Origin: Taibaiella sp965229095 | Lineage (GTDB): Bacteria > Bacteroidota > Bacteroidia > Chitinophagales > Chitinophagaceae | Length of the DNA: 64,000 nucleotides | Reading direction: 5' to 3' | Assembly: GCA_965229095.1 (NCBI GenBank) | Contig: OZ245855.1 | Location: 992,001 to 1,056,000 of the forward strand | In this document: positions 17,482 to 26,510 of the stretch, piece by piece | Numbering within the stretch: the first letter of the stretch is position 1 | Layout of the letters: every line of letters starts with the position of its first letter | Position numbers and translations under genes: made by a program | Notes under the pieces: model-generated | Seen by the model: only the letters and a program-made list of their open reading frames with translations | Database searches by the model: none | Told to the model about the DNA's origin: nothing

Positions 17482-17991
17482 ATGGAAACAACTAATACCG
17501 TAACTTCCGAAAAAGAATTGATCGTACAAATGTTGCTGACTTCCTGGAACAAGCATATCGAACAGTTCAATAAGTTTGTCGAACCACTTACTGCTGCTCA
17601 GATCGCGCAGGATATAGCTCCCGGGCGTAACAGCGGCCTTTATTTACTAGGACACCTTACTGCCGTGACCGATGGTATGATACAACTATTTGGTTTGGGT
17701 GAAAGACTTTACCCCGAGTTGGACAATCTTTTTCTCCGCAATCCCGATAAGTCGGGCTTTGACTATCCTTCTGTGGAAACGCTGAAAGAACAATGGCAGG
17801 CGGTACATGAAACTTTAAACAAAGGTATGGCCGCTATGACAGCCGACGACTGGCTGGGCCGTCATACGGCGGTTTCTGAAGAGGATTTCAGCAAAGAGCC
17901 GCACCGCAATAAGCTGAATGTACTCATCAGCAGGACGAACCACCAGGAATATCATTTCGGCCAGATCAAGCTGCTCCGGACCAATGAATGA
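17482..17991 (+). CDS. DinB-family protein
   Basis: 169-residue four-helix-bundle protein of the DinB/YfiT superfamily, metal-dependent thiol-linked enzymes of mostly unknown substrate. Conserved metal-ligand histidines are visible in LLGHLTAV (~residue 58) and NHQEYHFGQIKLL near the C-terminus, giving the usual three-His set. No neighbour suggests a pathway. A very long perfect hairpin terminates it. Confidence 0.8.
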   Translation: METTNTVTSEKELIVQMLLTSWNKHIEQFNKFVEPLTAAQIAQDIAPGRNSGLYLLGHLTAVTDGMIQLFGLGERLYPELDNLFLRNPDKSGFDYPSVETLKEQWQAVHETLNKGMAAMTADDWLGRHTAVSEEDFSKEPHRNKLNVLISRTNHQEYHFGQIKLLRTNE

Positions 17992-17995
17992 TAAT

Positions 17996-18041
17996 AAAAA
18001 ACAAAGAAGTCAAGGTACGTACCTTGACTTCTTTGTTTTTT
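17996..18041. terminator. 46-bp perfect palindrome acting as terminator
   Basis: Bases 17996-18041 read identically on both strands (23-bp stem centred on GGTACGTACC), starting with A6 and ending with T6. It begins 4 nt after the DinB stop codon, so it can terminate from either side. Confidence 0.8.
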
Positions 18042-18043
18042 AT

Positions 18044-18093
18044 TTCGTTGTGTTGTAGAGACGTTGCATGCAACGTCTCTACAACACAACGAA
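18044..18093. repeat. 50-bp perfect palindrome containing AGACGTTGCATGCAACGTCT
   Basis: A 25-bp self-complementary arm centred on GCATGC starts 2 bp after the previous palindrome. The core GTAGAGACGTTGCATGCAAC resembles a small repeat I recall from other bacteria including cyanobacteria, but I cannot check that. It has no coding content. Confidence 0.7.
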
Positions 18094-18182
18094 CAATAAT
18101 CATTGCCCATCTCATTCTTATTTCCTTTGCACCGCAGCAAGCCAATAACAGGTCATTAGCTTGGCTTCGCTCCGCATGGTTC

Positions 18183-18302
18183 GACTATGTTCACCATGAC
18201 CTTGCGTTATGAGGTTGCACTTGAAATTTTTGTCCTGCTGAGCGGAGTCGAAGCAGGACAAAAATTTCAAGTGCAACCCTTCGACTACGCTCAGGCTGAC
18301 CC
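18183..18302. repeat. REP-like repeat with 27-bp inverted arms
   Basis: 18213-18239 and 18252-18278 are a perfect 27-bp inverted repeat (GGTTGCACTTGAAATTTTTG...) with a 12-nt loop. It is flanked by the module ACCATGACCTTGCGTTATGA on the left and CCTTCGACTACGCTCAGGCT on the right, the same modules as at 5.5, 32, 33 and 54 kb. Together with the palindromes, it fills the gap 17992-18301. Confidence 0.75.
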
Positions 18303-21300
18303 TATAAGCGGAAAAATTTTTTCCAGAAACGGAACCACCACCTGATCAATCGTATCAGCCAGTTGCCTTCCGGTTCTTCCTCTGGTAGTGGCGGTTCTTC
18401 CGTTGTCGTGTTGGCCGGCCACTGTTTGGGAGCATTCGGAGATTGCTGCTGCGGTATGCTGCAAGGCCCGCCGCTGGTATCGGGACATACCGAATCGATC
18501 GTTGTGGCATTTTGAATACCCAAGGTAGCGCCCTCGATCTGAACAGGCATCGCGACCATCTTATTGGGCCAGGTCAGTAAAATAGTTGCCGTAAAAGTAG
18601 CTGAAGCCTGCGATAAGGCGGCATTGCTCAGGTTAACCCCATCGAGCTTGGCATTGGTAAAATCGGCTCCCTGCAGGCAGGCGTTGACGAAGCTGGCAGG
18701 CCGTCCCGAAAGTTTGCCTGCCCTCGTACCCTGGAAATTGGTATTGGTAAGGCAGGCATAGTCGAAAATACAGCCCTGGCACTGGTTCTGGCTGATACCC
18801 GAGAAATCGACCTTGTTAAGATAAGCATTCGAGAAATCGGTATCGACCAATATGGCTTCTGCTAGTGTTGCTGAGGCCCCCCAGAAATAGGCACCGGAGA
18901 AGTCGGTACCCGTAAGATTGGCTCCGCTGAAGATAGCATCCTTGAGGTTGGCCTTGGAAAGCAAGGCCGAGCGCAGGTTGCTGTCGCCCTGTAGCGATGC
19001 TCCGGTAAAGTCGGCCTGGTGCAGGTTACAGCCGGAAAGGCTGCAGTTTTGCAGGTTGGCATGTTTAAAGCTGGCATTGGTAAAATCTTTTTGGGAAAAA
19101 GTAAGCCCCTGCAAACTGGCCGACTGCGCATCGAGGCCGGTCAGATCGGTTGGCAGTCCTTCGATGATGGCGTTGTTCAGGTTGAAGAAACTCCACTGTT
19201 TTCCAAGCAGGGTGTAGTTGAATGTACTGCCCGAAAGATCGGGCAATAAGGCTATGGTGCTGGAAAAAGCTGCCGGCATCGATAACGTTGCCTGGGTAAG
19301 GTCGATATGGCTTAATGTCGTATCCTTCAGCAGGGCGTCGGTAAAATCCACCCCTTTTACATTATTGGCATAAAACACGGCATTGGATAAGTCGGCCCCG
19401 GTAAACCTGCAATTCGTTATATCGAGGCAATCTTTGAAGTTGACCCCTTGCAGGCTGCAGGGAACATCATTGTTGGGTGTGAAAATAGTACCCGTCAGGG
19501 TAGTGCCCGTAAACGTAGCCTGGTTCAGGTTGGCACCGCTGAAATTGATGTCGGACAAGTCACAATTGTTGAATTGTGCACCTTTGAGGTTAGCGCCGAT
19601 GAAGCTGGCTCCGGTAAAGCTGAAGCCGTTATTAAAGGTGGCGTTGGTCAGCGTAGCGCCGTCGAAGTTAGTACCCGTAAGATCGGCATTGTTGAAATTG
19701 GCGCCGGTAAGGGTCAGGTTGGAAAAATCGTTACCGCTCAGATCGACAAAAGAATAATCGCTGCCCGGAGGAGCGATGCCGTTCAGGTTACTGCGTACCT
19801 GGTCTGCCGGAAATACGACAATATCGACCTGTACGGGAATAACGGGTGAAAGGACCATGGAAGTATCCCAGCCAAAGAAATCACCCCAGCCTTCCGAAAT
19901 GAACCAGCCAAAAGGTGCATTATAAGGGCCATTGAAAGAAGTAAAGCTCAATGGGGTATTGGGTTTGTAGCTGAACAAAGTGGCATCCTGCAGGTCATCG
20001 GCTTCTGCGATGATCGTATAGAAGTCCTGTATGTTGGGTTGAGGACTGCAGAAGGGTAATGCCGCAGGGCCGGCCATATCCGGCGAGCCGGCACTGATCT
20101 GGCAGACACAGTTCACATAGCCCGGAACCAGCATGCCACTCACCTGATACACCATCAGCAACTGGGAAGTACCATAGTCGTTTTCGAAAGTATAAGTAGG
20201 ACGGCCTTCTTGTCCTGTAAAAGACCATTTGCCCATAAACGTGCCCTGGATCGAATGCTGTAGCGATGCGCCGCTTTCTACCCCAGTAGGATCGGGAGCG
20301 GGCGGCAACCAGAGGCTCACCGAAGGGTGCGGCCTGTTGTTGCCATCCAGGAAGTTTTCATAATTAAGGGTAAACAGGTTGCGCAATATATCTACAGTAA
20401 TGGCTGCGGCAGGTACATTATTGGTGGTTACCAGGAATGTCCCGTCGGGTTTAAACAGATCCACGTTATACATCGAAGCGCTGCTGCCGTCTCCGGTATA
20501 AGACAATACATAAATATATCCCTGCGATTCAACTGCGATGTCGAGATAGGTGCTGTTGGCCCTGTCGACCAGCGCCAGGGTGCTGACCTTACTGCCGGAA
20601 GTACTGCCGGCAAAGTAAGCTACCGGCGCTCCGTGTACATCAAAAGCCTGTACACGCTTATTGATGCTTTCCAGCACCAGGATACGGCCGTCGAGAGCTG
20701 CTGCCAGGCCGGTAGGACCTTTCAAAAGACCTGTCCTTGCACCTTCGCCCGAAGCCAGGGTAGCCATCACGGCAACATTATCGGTTACCGGGCTTTTGGC
20801 GAGCTTGCAGATATAAAGCTTATGTGTGGTAAAGTTAATGCCTGCAATATATCCCTGCGGATGGTAAATGTATTTATCGAGGGCAGTATAAAAACGACCA
20901 TAGCTTTGATTGGACTGACAATCGAATGCCGGGGCCGGGCCTGCATGTGCCAGGTTCAGGCTGCGGATATGGAAACCGCCCGCAGGGTTGCTCTGCAGAT
21001 CGAATACAGGATTGGAGGCATCGATAAAGAAATTGGTAGTGCTGTTGTCGTCACTCGCAATATTGTAAGCGATCCCGGCTTTGTCGGTAAAGCCTACATC
21101 GGGATAAGCATAACCCGATTGGGGATGTTGCAATACAGAAAGGTTCTGCAAAGTCCATAAAGCATCGTTGCTTACCGGCTGATTAGGCGTGTCGGGCGAT
21201 ATGTTCAAGCCAGTAGCCTCCCAGCTATAACCGATCATTTCCGGTTCCTGGGCAATGGTAATACTGGCCAGGTTCAGGATCTGCTGCGTCTGGCTTCCCT

Positions 21301-23866
21301 GCAGCGCCGTTACAGTTGCGCTAGGGGGTGTGCCTACAGCCGCGATCCAATTGATGTCTGTACCGGACATGCCTGTTTTTTCCTGGTGCAAATAAACGGA
21401 CTTGTTGTTCAATGGTATTTCGTTGGTCGTGATCATCAGTCCGTCGACCACGAGATTGGTACCATCGGTACTGCTGGCCTGCATCCAGCTGGTCTGACCC
21501 TGTCCCGATTGCCATCCGTTGGGCGCATAAAAGAAGGCATAGATCTTCAGGCGGCCGCCGGCAGGAACAGCAGAAAAGGTAACCGTAATAGGATCGCTTA
21601 AGGTAGTAGCCGGCAGCGATTGTGTAATCGTAGGTTGTGTATTGCCTACATCATATACAACGATCACCTGCAGGGTACTATGATAATCCGGGAATTTATT
21701 ATACCGCGAATCGGGTATCAGTTGTACCTGCAGGCCCATCGACCGCGTAATGTCGGTTTCAAAAACAAAAGGAGAATCCAATACCTCAATGATGGTTTGC
21801 GCCAGCTCGGCCGCGGTTACGGCGCCATTGATTACTGCCAGGGCAATGTCTACGAAGGGAGCGGCACGTTCCGCGGCGCCTTCCACGATCTTCTCTGCTA
21901 CCCATTTGCCCAGCGAGGTAGCCGGTGACAGCAACATAGGACCAAACTCTGCGGCCATGCCTTTGGCTGCGGAAGCAGGATTCTGCGATAAAGCAATAGC
22001 CGTAGCGCCTGCACCGCCCGCAATAAAAGCGCCCGCCGTACATACGGCAAATAATACCTCAGGATCGGCAAGCAACGATTTTACAGCGCTGCTGTTGGTA
22101 ATAGCAGCACCCGCAGCCAGTATAAATACCGGCAATACCAGCTCGGCCAATACGGTAACCGTAATGCCGATGGGGCATACTGCTGCATCGTAGCTGCCTT
22201 GTCCCAGCCCGCCCATCAATAGCCTTACGGTATGTACTTCGTCCCAGATGGGGAACGACAGTTGGGTGGCATTAGCCGGTATCGGCACGCCGAATACCGT
22301 GGTTACCGGCGGGATAAGCGCCAGGAAAGGCTTATTGGAATCAGGCTCGAAAGTATGCCGGAGGAAACCCGGGACCTTATCGCTCCAGGATTGCGGAGTA
22401 AGTATATTGCCCGCCTCGTCAAGATATTGCACACAGGCCGATAAGTGACGGAGCCACTTATTGGTTACCTCTATCGTCAGTGTGCCGGTACCGCTGTCGT
22501 TAATGATATTGACATTGAGTAAGGGGTTACCACCATCAATATAAAAATAACCGGTAACCGTATCGTCGTCGATGCCGCTCATCACAATATCATAAGTAAA
22601 CCCGGTATTACCCGAATTAAGCGTAGCGGAAACCGTGCCTGTAGCCGAGCTTCCCGTTACGGAAGACAATAAGGATAGCGTGCCGCTTACGGGGATCATG
22701 CCCGTATCGGGATCGGCCGTACCTGTTGTCAGCACACCCGAAAGCAAGCCGCCGGGATAAGCGCTGGTATTGACCTGGAAATACATTTTGCCTCCTTTCA
22801 ACGCAGTGACTACGGCCGCCGAGAAAGAAGGGGTATCATTTACCGACCAGAGGCCGGCAGAGCTATAAGTATCTGTAGCCGGGCTGTAGCTGATGCTGCT
22901 TGCATCTACACTAAGGCCATTCATCCCGGTTTTGTTGCTGGCCGTCCAGTTGTAACCGGTATCTTCCAGGTTGTTTCGTTGCAGATGAGTAACAGTACCG
23001 GGTATACCGCTGGTCTGGCCGTTGTAGGGGTCGGTAGGAGCGCCGTACGTCAGGTTCCATTGCTGCCCTTCCAGCGCGGGATCGTTCTTTACCGCTACGA
23101 TGGCCAGTTGCAAAGTACCGGACATGTCGCCCACTACATCATCTGCAGGGACTATGGCAGTAGTGGTGGCATTGCTTCCGGGTACCGGCAGCACCTGGGT
23201 TTGCATCCAGTCGTCCCCATCGCTTAATATCTCTGACCAAAGATCGCCTGCTTCCATTACCGCATCGGAGATATGCTGCTCGATAATGGCAGGTATCTTG
23301 CCGCCTTCATCCGTATTCAGGTTGATGAGGTTGCTGTGCTGGAAAGTCAAAGCAATGGCGGCGCTGGTCGCATCCTGGATCGTATTGATGTGTGCAGGGA
23401 AAGAAGGCGTATCGCCATCGTCCAGCACAGCGGCTACGGCATCGACGGTAAGTCCCATCCGGGCCAAACGGGGATGCAGGGCCGGTTTGGTTGTTGTACG
23501 CTCCATCCACAGTTGCCTCGCCTTGTGCCTGCCTTCCTGCGGAATATGCAAGGCGATATGGACGGGATGCTGCACCATTTTTCCCGCTATCTCCCTGGGA
23601 ATGGCCACATACATCAATGCCAGGCAATCGGAAGGAAGATCTATATCTATAAAGTGTGTGAGGTGCTTGTCGGGGATGGCCCTCAGCAGCGGCAGCTTTT
23701 GTCTTGCTGCGGCAAGCGTATCCTGGTCATGTCTTCGGAGGGGAGCCGCCACCAGGCTATGGTTAAAGGTGTACTCCCGGTCGGGATCTAAATGCGAAAA
23801 GTCAAAGTGGAGTGAATGCCGCTCTACAGGACGGCTTGTGTTTTCACCAGAGGTTAGGCTGCTCAT
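18302..23866 (-). CDS. Giant pentapeptide-repeat protein (1,854 aa), function unknown
   Basis: No signal peptide. The N-terminal ~560 residues are mixed, with beta-sandwich-like and low-complexity Ser/Thr/Gly stretches. A hydrophobic Ala/Gly-rich stretch follows (~565-630, VLAELVLPVFILAAGAAIT...). Near 1045-1085 there is an NHL-like motif (GPTGLAAALDGRILVLES). Residues ~1367-1760 are pentapeptide repeats A(D/N)(L/F)xx such as LTGANFNNADLTGTNFDGA, predicted to form a right-handed quadrilateral helix. A Pro/Glu spacer leads to a strongly cationic aromatic tail, RLIRWWFRFWKKFFRL. The architecture is reminiscent of a large toxin or surface-acting protein, but no secretion or immunity gene adjoins it. 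Base composition matches the neighbours. Confidence 0.8.
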   Translation of the reverse strand: MSSLTSGENTSRPVERHSLHFDFSHLDPDREYTFNHSLVAAPLRRHDQDTLAAARQKLPLLRAIPDKHLTHFIDIDLPSDCLALMYVAIPREIAGKMVQHPVHIALHIPQEGRHKARQLWMERTTTKPALHPRLARMGLTVDAVAAVLDDGDTPSFPAHINTIQDATSAAIALTFQHSNLINLNTDEGGKIPAIIEQHISDAVMEAGDLWSEILSDGDDWMQTQVLPVPGSNATTTAIVPADDVVGDMSGTLQLAIVAVKNDPALEGQQWNLTYGAPTDPYNGQTSGIPGTVTHLQRNNLEDTGYNWTASNKTGMNGLSVDASSISYSPATDTYSSAGLWSVNDTPSFSAAVVTALKGGKMYFQVNTSAYPGGLLSGVLTTGTADPDTGMIPVSGTLSLLSSVTGSSATGTVSATLNSGNTGFTYDIVMSGIDDDTVTGYFYIDGGNPLLNVNIINDSGTGTLTIEVTNKWLRHLSACVQYLDEAGNILTPQSWSDKVPGFLRHTFEPDSNKPFLALIPPVTTVFGVPIPANATQLSFPIWDEVHTVRLLMGGLGQGSYDAAVCPIGITVTVLAELVLPVFILAAGAAITNSSAVKSLLADPEVLFAVCTAGAFIAGGAGATAIALSQNPASAAKGMAAEFGPMLLSPATSLGKWVAEKIVEGAAERAAPFVDIALAVINGAVTAAELAQTIIEVLDSPFVFETDITRSMGLQVQLIPDSRYNKFPDYHSTLQVIVVYDVGNTQPTITQSLPATTLSDPITVTFSAVPAGGRLKIYAFFYAPNGWQSGQGQTSWMQASSTDGTNLVVDGLMITTNEIPLNNKSVYLHQEKTGMSGTDINWIAAVGTPPSATVTALQGSQTQQILNLASITIAQEPEMIGYSWEATGLNISPDTPNQPVSNDALWTLQNLSVLQHPQSGYAYPDVGFTDKAGIAYNIASDDNSTTNFFIDASNPVFDLQSNPAGGFHIRSLNLAHAGPAPAFDCQSNQSYGRFYTALDKYIYHPQGYIAGINFTTHKLYICKLAKSPVTDNVAVMATLASGEGARTGLLKGPTGLAAALDGRILVLESINKRVQAFDVHGAPVAYFAGSTSGSKVSTLALVDRANSTYLDIAVESQGYIYVLSYTGDGSSASMYNVDLFKPDGTFLVTTNNVPAAAITVDILRNLFTLNYENFLDGNNRPHPSVSLWLPPAPDPTGVESGASLQHSIQGTFMGKWSFTGQEGRPTYTFENDYGTSQLLMVYQVSGMLVPGYVNCVCQISAGSPDMAGPAALPFCSPQPNIQDFYTIIAEADDLQDATLFSYKPNTPLSFTSFNGPYNAPFGWFISEGWGDFFGWDTSMVLSPVIPVQVDIVVFPADQVRSNLNGIAPPGSDYSFVDLSGNDFSNLTLTGANFNNADLTGTNFDGATLTNATFNNGFSFTGASFIGANLKGAQFNNCDLSDINFSGANLNQATFTGTTLTGTIFTPNNDVPCSLQGVNFKDCLDITNCRFTGADLSNAVFYANNVKGVDFTDALLKDTTLSHIDLTQATLSMPAAFSSTIALLPDLSGSTFNYTLLGKQWSFFNLNNAIIEGLPTDLTGLDAQSASLQGLTFSQKDFTNASFKHANLQNCSLSGCNLHQADFTGASLQGDSNLRSALLSKANLKDAIFSGANLTGTDFSGAYFWGASATLAEAILVDTDFSNAYLNKVDFSGISQNQCQGCIFDYACLTNTNFQGTRAGKLSGRPASFVNACLQGADFTNAKLDGVNLSNAALSQASATFTATILLTWPNKMVAMPVQIEGATLGIQNATTIDSVCPDTSGGPCSIPQQQSPNAPKQWPANTTTEEPPLPEEEPEGNWLIRLIRWWFRFWKKFFRL

Positions 23867-23884
23867 GGTTGTGAGTGGTTTAGG

Positions 23885-23905
23885 TATTTTGCAAGTTGCA
23901 AAATA
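23885..23905. promoter_or_regulatory. 21-bp inverted repeat upstream of the giant gene
   Basis: TATTTTGCAA-g-TTGCAAAATA is a perfect dyad (10-bp arms, 1-bp centre) located 18 nt upstream of the ATG at 23866. It is a candidate operator for the minus-strand gene. The rest of the gap 23867-24249 shows only the tetR promoter. Confidence 0.45.
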
Positions 23906-24173
23906 AATTTCAAATGAATAGGGCTAATAACGAGCTGTTTTTACATAATTTAAGCTAACGCTTCGTATCCGGAGCTCGTCCCGTGTATGGCTTGTTTTTG
24001 ACGCCCGGCAAGGTGGTCATCGCGCAGGAGACACATAAGGCTGCGACAGGGTTTAATATACGGTACTAGTAATAATAAATTAATGAAACGGTGTACAGTG
24101 GCCATTTTCAGCCCTTTATCAGAAAAGATTATACGGTTATCAGGTTATAATTATATCTTTAAGGCTCCGGAAA

Positions 24174-24222
24174 TTTGGTGAGGCGATAAAAACACTATTA
24201 CCTTTGCCTAACGGTGTTAAAT
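24174..24222 (+). promoter_or_regulatory. tetR promoter with overlapping operator copy 1
   Basis: TTTG (24174-24177), a 21-nt spacer and TACCTTTG (24199-24206) form a full Bacteroidota promoter. Directly downstream, over the expected transcription start, lies CCTAACGGTGTTAAAT (24207-24222). It is the reverse complement, with one degraded half, of the palindrome TTTAACACCGTTAAA found twice more at 24871 and 25176. The geometry suggests autorepression by the encoded TetR protein. Confidence 0.7.
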
Positions 24223-24249
24223 ATTTTAGGATTGTAAAATTTACAAGTG

Positions 24250-24852
24250 ATGGCAAGCAAAGACCGTATACTGCGTTTGAAGGAAGAAACAAGATGCAAC
24301 ATTCTGGATGCAGCGCTCAAAATAGGAAAAGACGAAGGATGGCAGGCGCTCAGTATGCGTAAAATTGCCGACAAGATCGATTACACGGCCCCGATCATTT
24401 ACGAGTATTTCTCCAATAAAGACGATCTCTTATCTGAGCTGACCAAAAAAGGATTTTCGATCTTATCGATGAGGATGCAGGAGGCTAAGGCTAAACACAG
24501 ATTGCCGGCAAAGCAACTGGAAGCAATGTGGATGGCTTACTGGCATTTTGCTTTTGCCGAAAGGGAGCTTTACCAGCTTATGTATGGTGTGGAAATGAAT
24601 TGCTGCATGACCCAAATGACATTGAGCGATGATATTGTAAAGCCCGCTGACCTGATATGGGAGGTGATGGAAGAATTGACAAAGGATAAAAACCCGACCG
24701 AGGATTATATCTGTAAATGGTATTATACCTTCTGGTCTGTAGTACACGGCCTGATCTCTATTAATATTGTACGTCAGGGTGTATCGGACAAGATCAACAA
24801 ACAGGTACTATCCAATGCCCTTACCGGTATCATCGACAGGCTCTCCAGTTGA
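24250..24852 (+). CDS. TetR/AcrR-family transcriptional regulator
   Basis: 200-residue repressor. N-terminal HTH (~12-60): ILDAALKIGKDEGWQALSMRKIADKID...IYEYFSNKDDLL, the TetR signature. The C-terminal part resembles the WHG-type ligand-binding domain (TetR_C_33). ATG 24250 is chosen over the GTG one codon earlier. It lies directly before a tripartite RND efflux operon and is flanked by three copies of one palindrome, so it most likely represses itself and the pump; the ligand is unknown. Confidence 0.88.
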   Translation: MASKDRILRLKEETRCNILDAALKIGKDEGWQALSMRKIADKIDYTAPIIYEYFSNKDDLLSELTKKGFSILSMRMQEAKAKHRLPAKQLEAMWMAYWHFAFAERELYQLMYGVEMNCCMTQMTLSDDIVKPADLIWEVMEELTKDKNPTEDYICKWYYTFWSVVHGLISINIVRQGVSDKINKQVLSNALTGIIDRLSS

Positions 24853-24870
24853 TTTTTTTTAGGGCAAAAA

Positions 24871-24885
24871 TTTAACACCGTTAAA
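24871..24885. promoter_or_regulatory. TetR operator copy 2
   Basis: TTTAACACCGTTAAA, a 15-bp palindrome with TTTAAC/GTTAAA arms, lies 18 nt after the tetR stop. It may be an auxiliary site supporting looping with copies 1 and 3. The remaining gap to 25205 contains a short hairpin ATCACAC/GTGTGAT at 24970-24992 and no gene. Confidence 0.65.
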
Positions 24886-25175
24886 TAAAATAACATAAAT
24901 CGGGCAAGAAATCTAAACTCAGGCCGATCTATAGCGAAAAATGTCGCAAATCGATCTGAAGTTGTCCTGATCACACTCCCTGTATGTGTGATAAAGGAGC
25001 GAGCTTTGCATCAGCGAAGATTGTTCCCTGTGGATAGATAGCCCGTACGATGTACTAAACCCAACCAGACCAATAAGCCCGACCACGATTTAACCTGTAC
25101 ACAAACCCGGATGTAACCAAGCAATGACTTTTTAAAGCTTACCCCCGATTAACCAATCCCTTTATTCCTTTTTCA

Positions 25176-25190
25176 TTTAACACTGTTAAA
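25176..25190. promoter_or_regulatory. TetR operator copy 3 at the efflux operon
   Basis: TTTAACACTGTTAAA differs from copy 2 by one base and lies 15 nt upstream of the adaptor ATG at 25206, where bound repressor would block initiation or early elongation. I see no exact -7 box for this operon. Confidence 0.68.
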
Positions 25191-25205
25191 TAATCTATTA
25201 TTGTT

Positions 25206-26345
25206 ATGAAACTCGTTTCTGTTTTAAGTCTTTTGGTATTACTCTATAGCTGCTCTTCCAAACCCGCCGAAAACGCAGCGCCGCCACCCGCACAATTGCC
25301 GGTGATGTCGGTAGTTAACGCGCCGGCTACCACTTACCAGGAGTTTTCGGCTTCGCTGGAAGGTACTGTGAACGTGGAAATACGCCCGCAGGTAGATGGC
25401 TACCTGGAAAGGATCTATGTAGACGAAGGCGCTTATGTAAAAGCAGGCCAGCCTTTATTCAAGATCAATGAACGTGTATATGCAGAGCAGCTGAACAGCG
25501 CTCGCTCCAGCCTGATGGCTGCCCAGGCCAATATGCAGAAAGCGCAAGTGGAAGTAGACCGCTTAAAGCCCCTGGTGGACAACAAAGTGGTTTCCGATGT
25601 GCAATTGCAGACTGCCAAAGCGGAACTGGAATCGGCAAGGGCTTCCGTAGCACAAGCTAAGGCTGTAGTAGGCAGTGCCCAGATCAATGTAGGCTATACC
25701 TTGATCACTGCGCCGGTAAGCGGTTATATAGGAAGAATTCCTTTCAAGACCGGTAGCCTGGTGGGTAAAGGTGAAGCACAGCCGCTTACCTTGTTGTCCG
25801 ACGTGAAAGAGATGTATGCTTACTTCTCCATGAGTGAACCTGATTTTATTGCTTTCAAAAATAAATTCGAAGGCAACACTATAGAAGAGAAAGTGAAACA
25901 TGTGCCGGCGGTAGAACTGGTAATGGCCGACAACACCGTGTTTGCAGAGAAAGGAAAGATCGAAACCATCGAAGGGCAGTTTGACAAAACGATGGGCGCG
26001 ATCACGTTCCGGGCTACTTTCCCCAATGCCGGCGGTATGCTGCGCAGCGGCAATACCGGTAAGATCAGGATACCGCAACTGTTTCAAACGGCATTGATCA
26101 TCCCGCAGGAAGCTACTTTCGAGATCCAGGATAAAGTATATGTCTATACCGTTGCCGACAGCAATAAAGTAGTCAGTAAGCTTATCGGTATCCTGGGTAA
26201 GACCAATAACTACTATTATGTGAATAATGGTGTGAAGGCCGGCGATAAGATCGTTTTGTCCGGTATTGGCAACCTGAAAGACGGTGTGGTGATTGCGCCG
26301 CAAATGATACAGGCCGACAGCCTGCTGAAGACGAAGGCCCTTTAG
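25206..26345 (+). CDS. RND efflux periplasmic adaptor (AcrA/MexA family) lipoprotein
   Basis: Membrane-fusion protein linking the inner-membrane pump to the outer-membrane channel. 379 residues; lipoprotein signal LLVLLYSCSS. A lipoyl/hairpin domain pair frames a coiled-coil hairpin (RPQVDGYLERIYVDEGAYVKAGQPLF, then helices, then ITAPVSGYIGRIPFKTG), followed by beta-barrel and membrane-proximal domains. First gene of a pump operon, 15 nt after operator 3. Confidence 0.92.
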   Translation: MKLVSVLSLLVLLYSCSSKPAENAAPPPAQLPVMSVVNAPATTYQEFSASLEGTVNVEIRPQVDGYLERIYVDEGAYVKAGQPLFKINERVYAEQLNSARSSLMAAQANMQKAQVEVDRLKPLVDNKVVSDVQLQTAKAELESARASVAQAKAVVGSAQINVGYTLITAPVSGYIGRIPFKTGSLVGKGEAQPLTLLSDVKEMYAYFSMSEPDFIAFKNKFEGNTIEEKVKHVPAVELVMADNTVFAEKGKIETIEGQFDKTMGAITFRATFPNAGGMLRSGNTGKIRIPQLFQTALIIPQEATFEIQDKVYVYTVADSNKVVSKLIGILGKTNNYYYVNNGVKAGDKIVLSGIGNLKDGVVIAPQMIQADSLLKTKAL

Positions 26346-26510
26346 TAAAATTTATCTGATTCTTTTTTCTGTACAGTAGCAAAAAAACACAAGTTGGATG
26401 CTACCTGGTAAAGCTTTGCCCATAGGCGAGCGCAAGAGTATTGACCTTCTGATGAAGGATGATTTATTCTCTATTATTTCTGCCTTTAAGACAGCAAAAA
26501 ACTACAATAC

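Noticed and set aside
18600..19760. Short-period repeats that could look like a CRISPR array
   Set aside because: The periodicity is 15 bp and encodes pentapeptide repeats; there are no constant repeats with unique spacers.
20327..23906. Several plus-strand open frames of 147-277 aa
   Set aside because: All lie opposite the giant pentapeptide protein, which has clear repeat structure on the minus strand.
24853..25205. Riboswitch upstream of the efflux operon
   Set aside because: Only short hairpins and the two TetR operators are visible; no known aptamer pattern or terminator.
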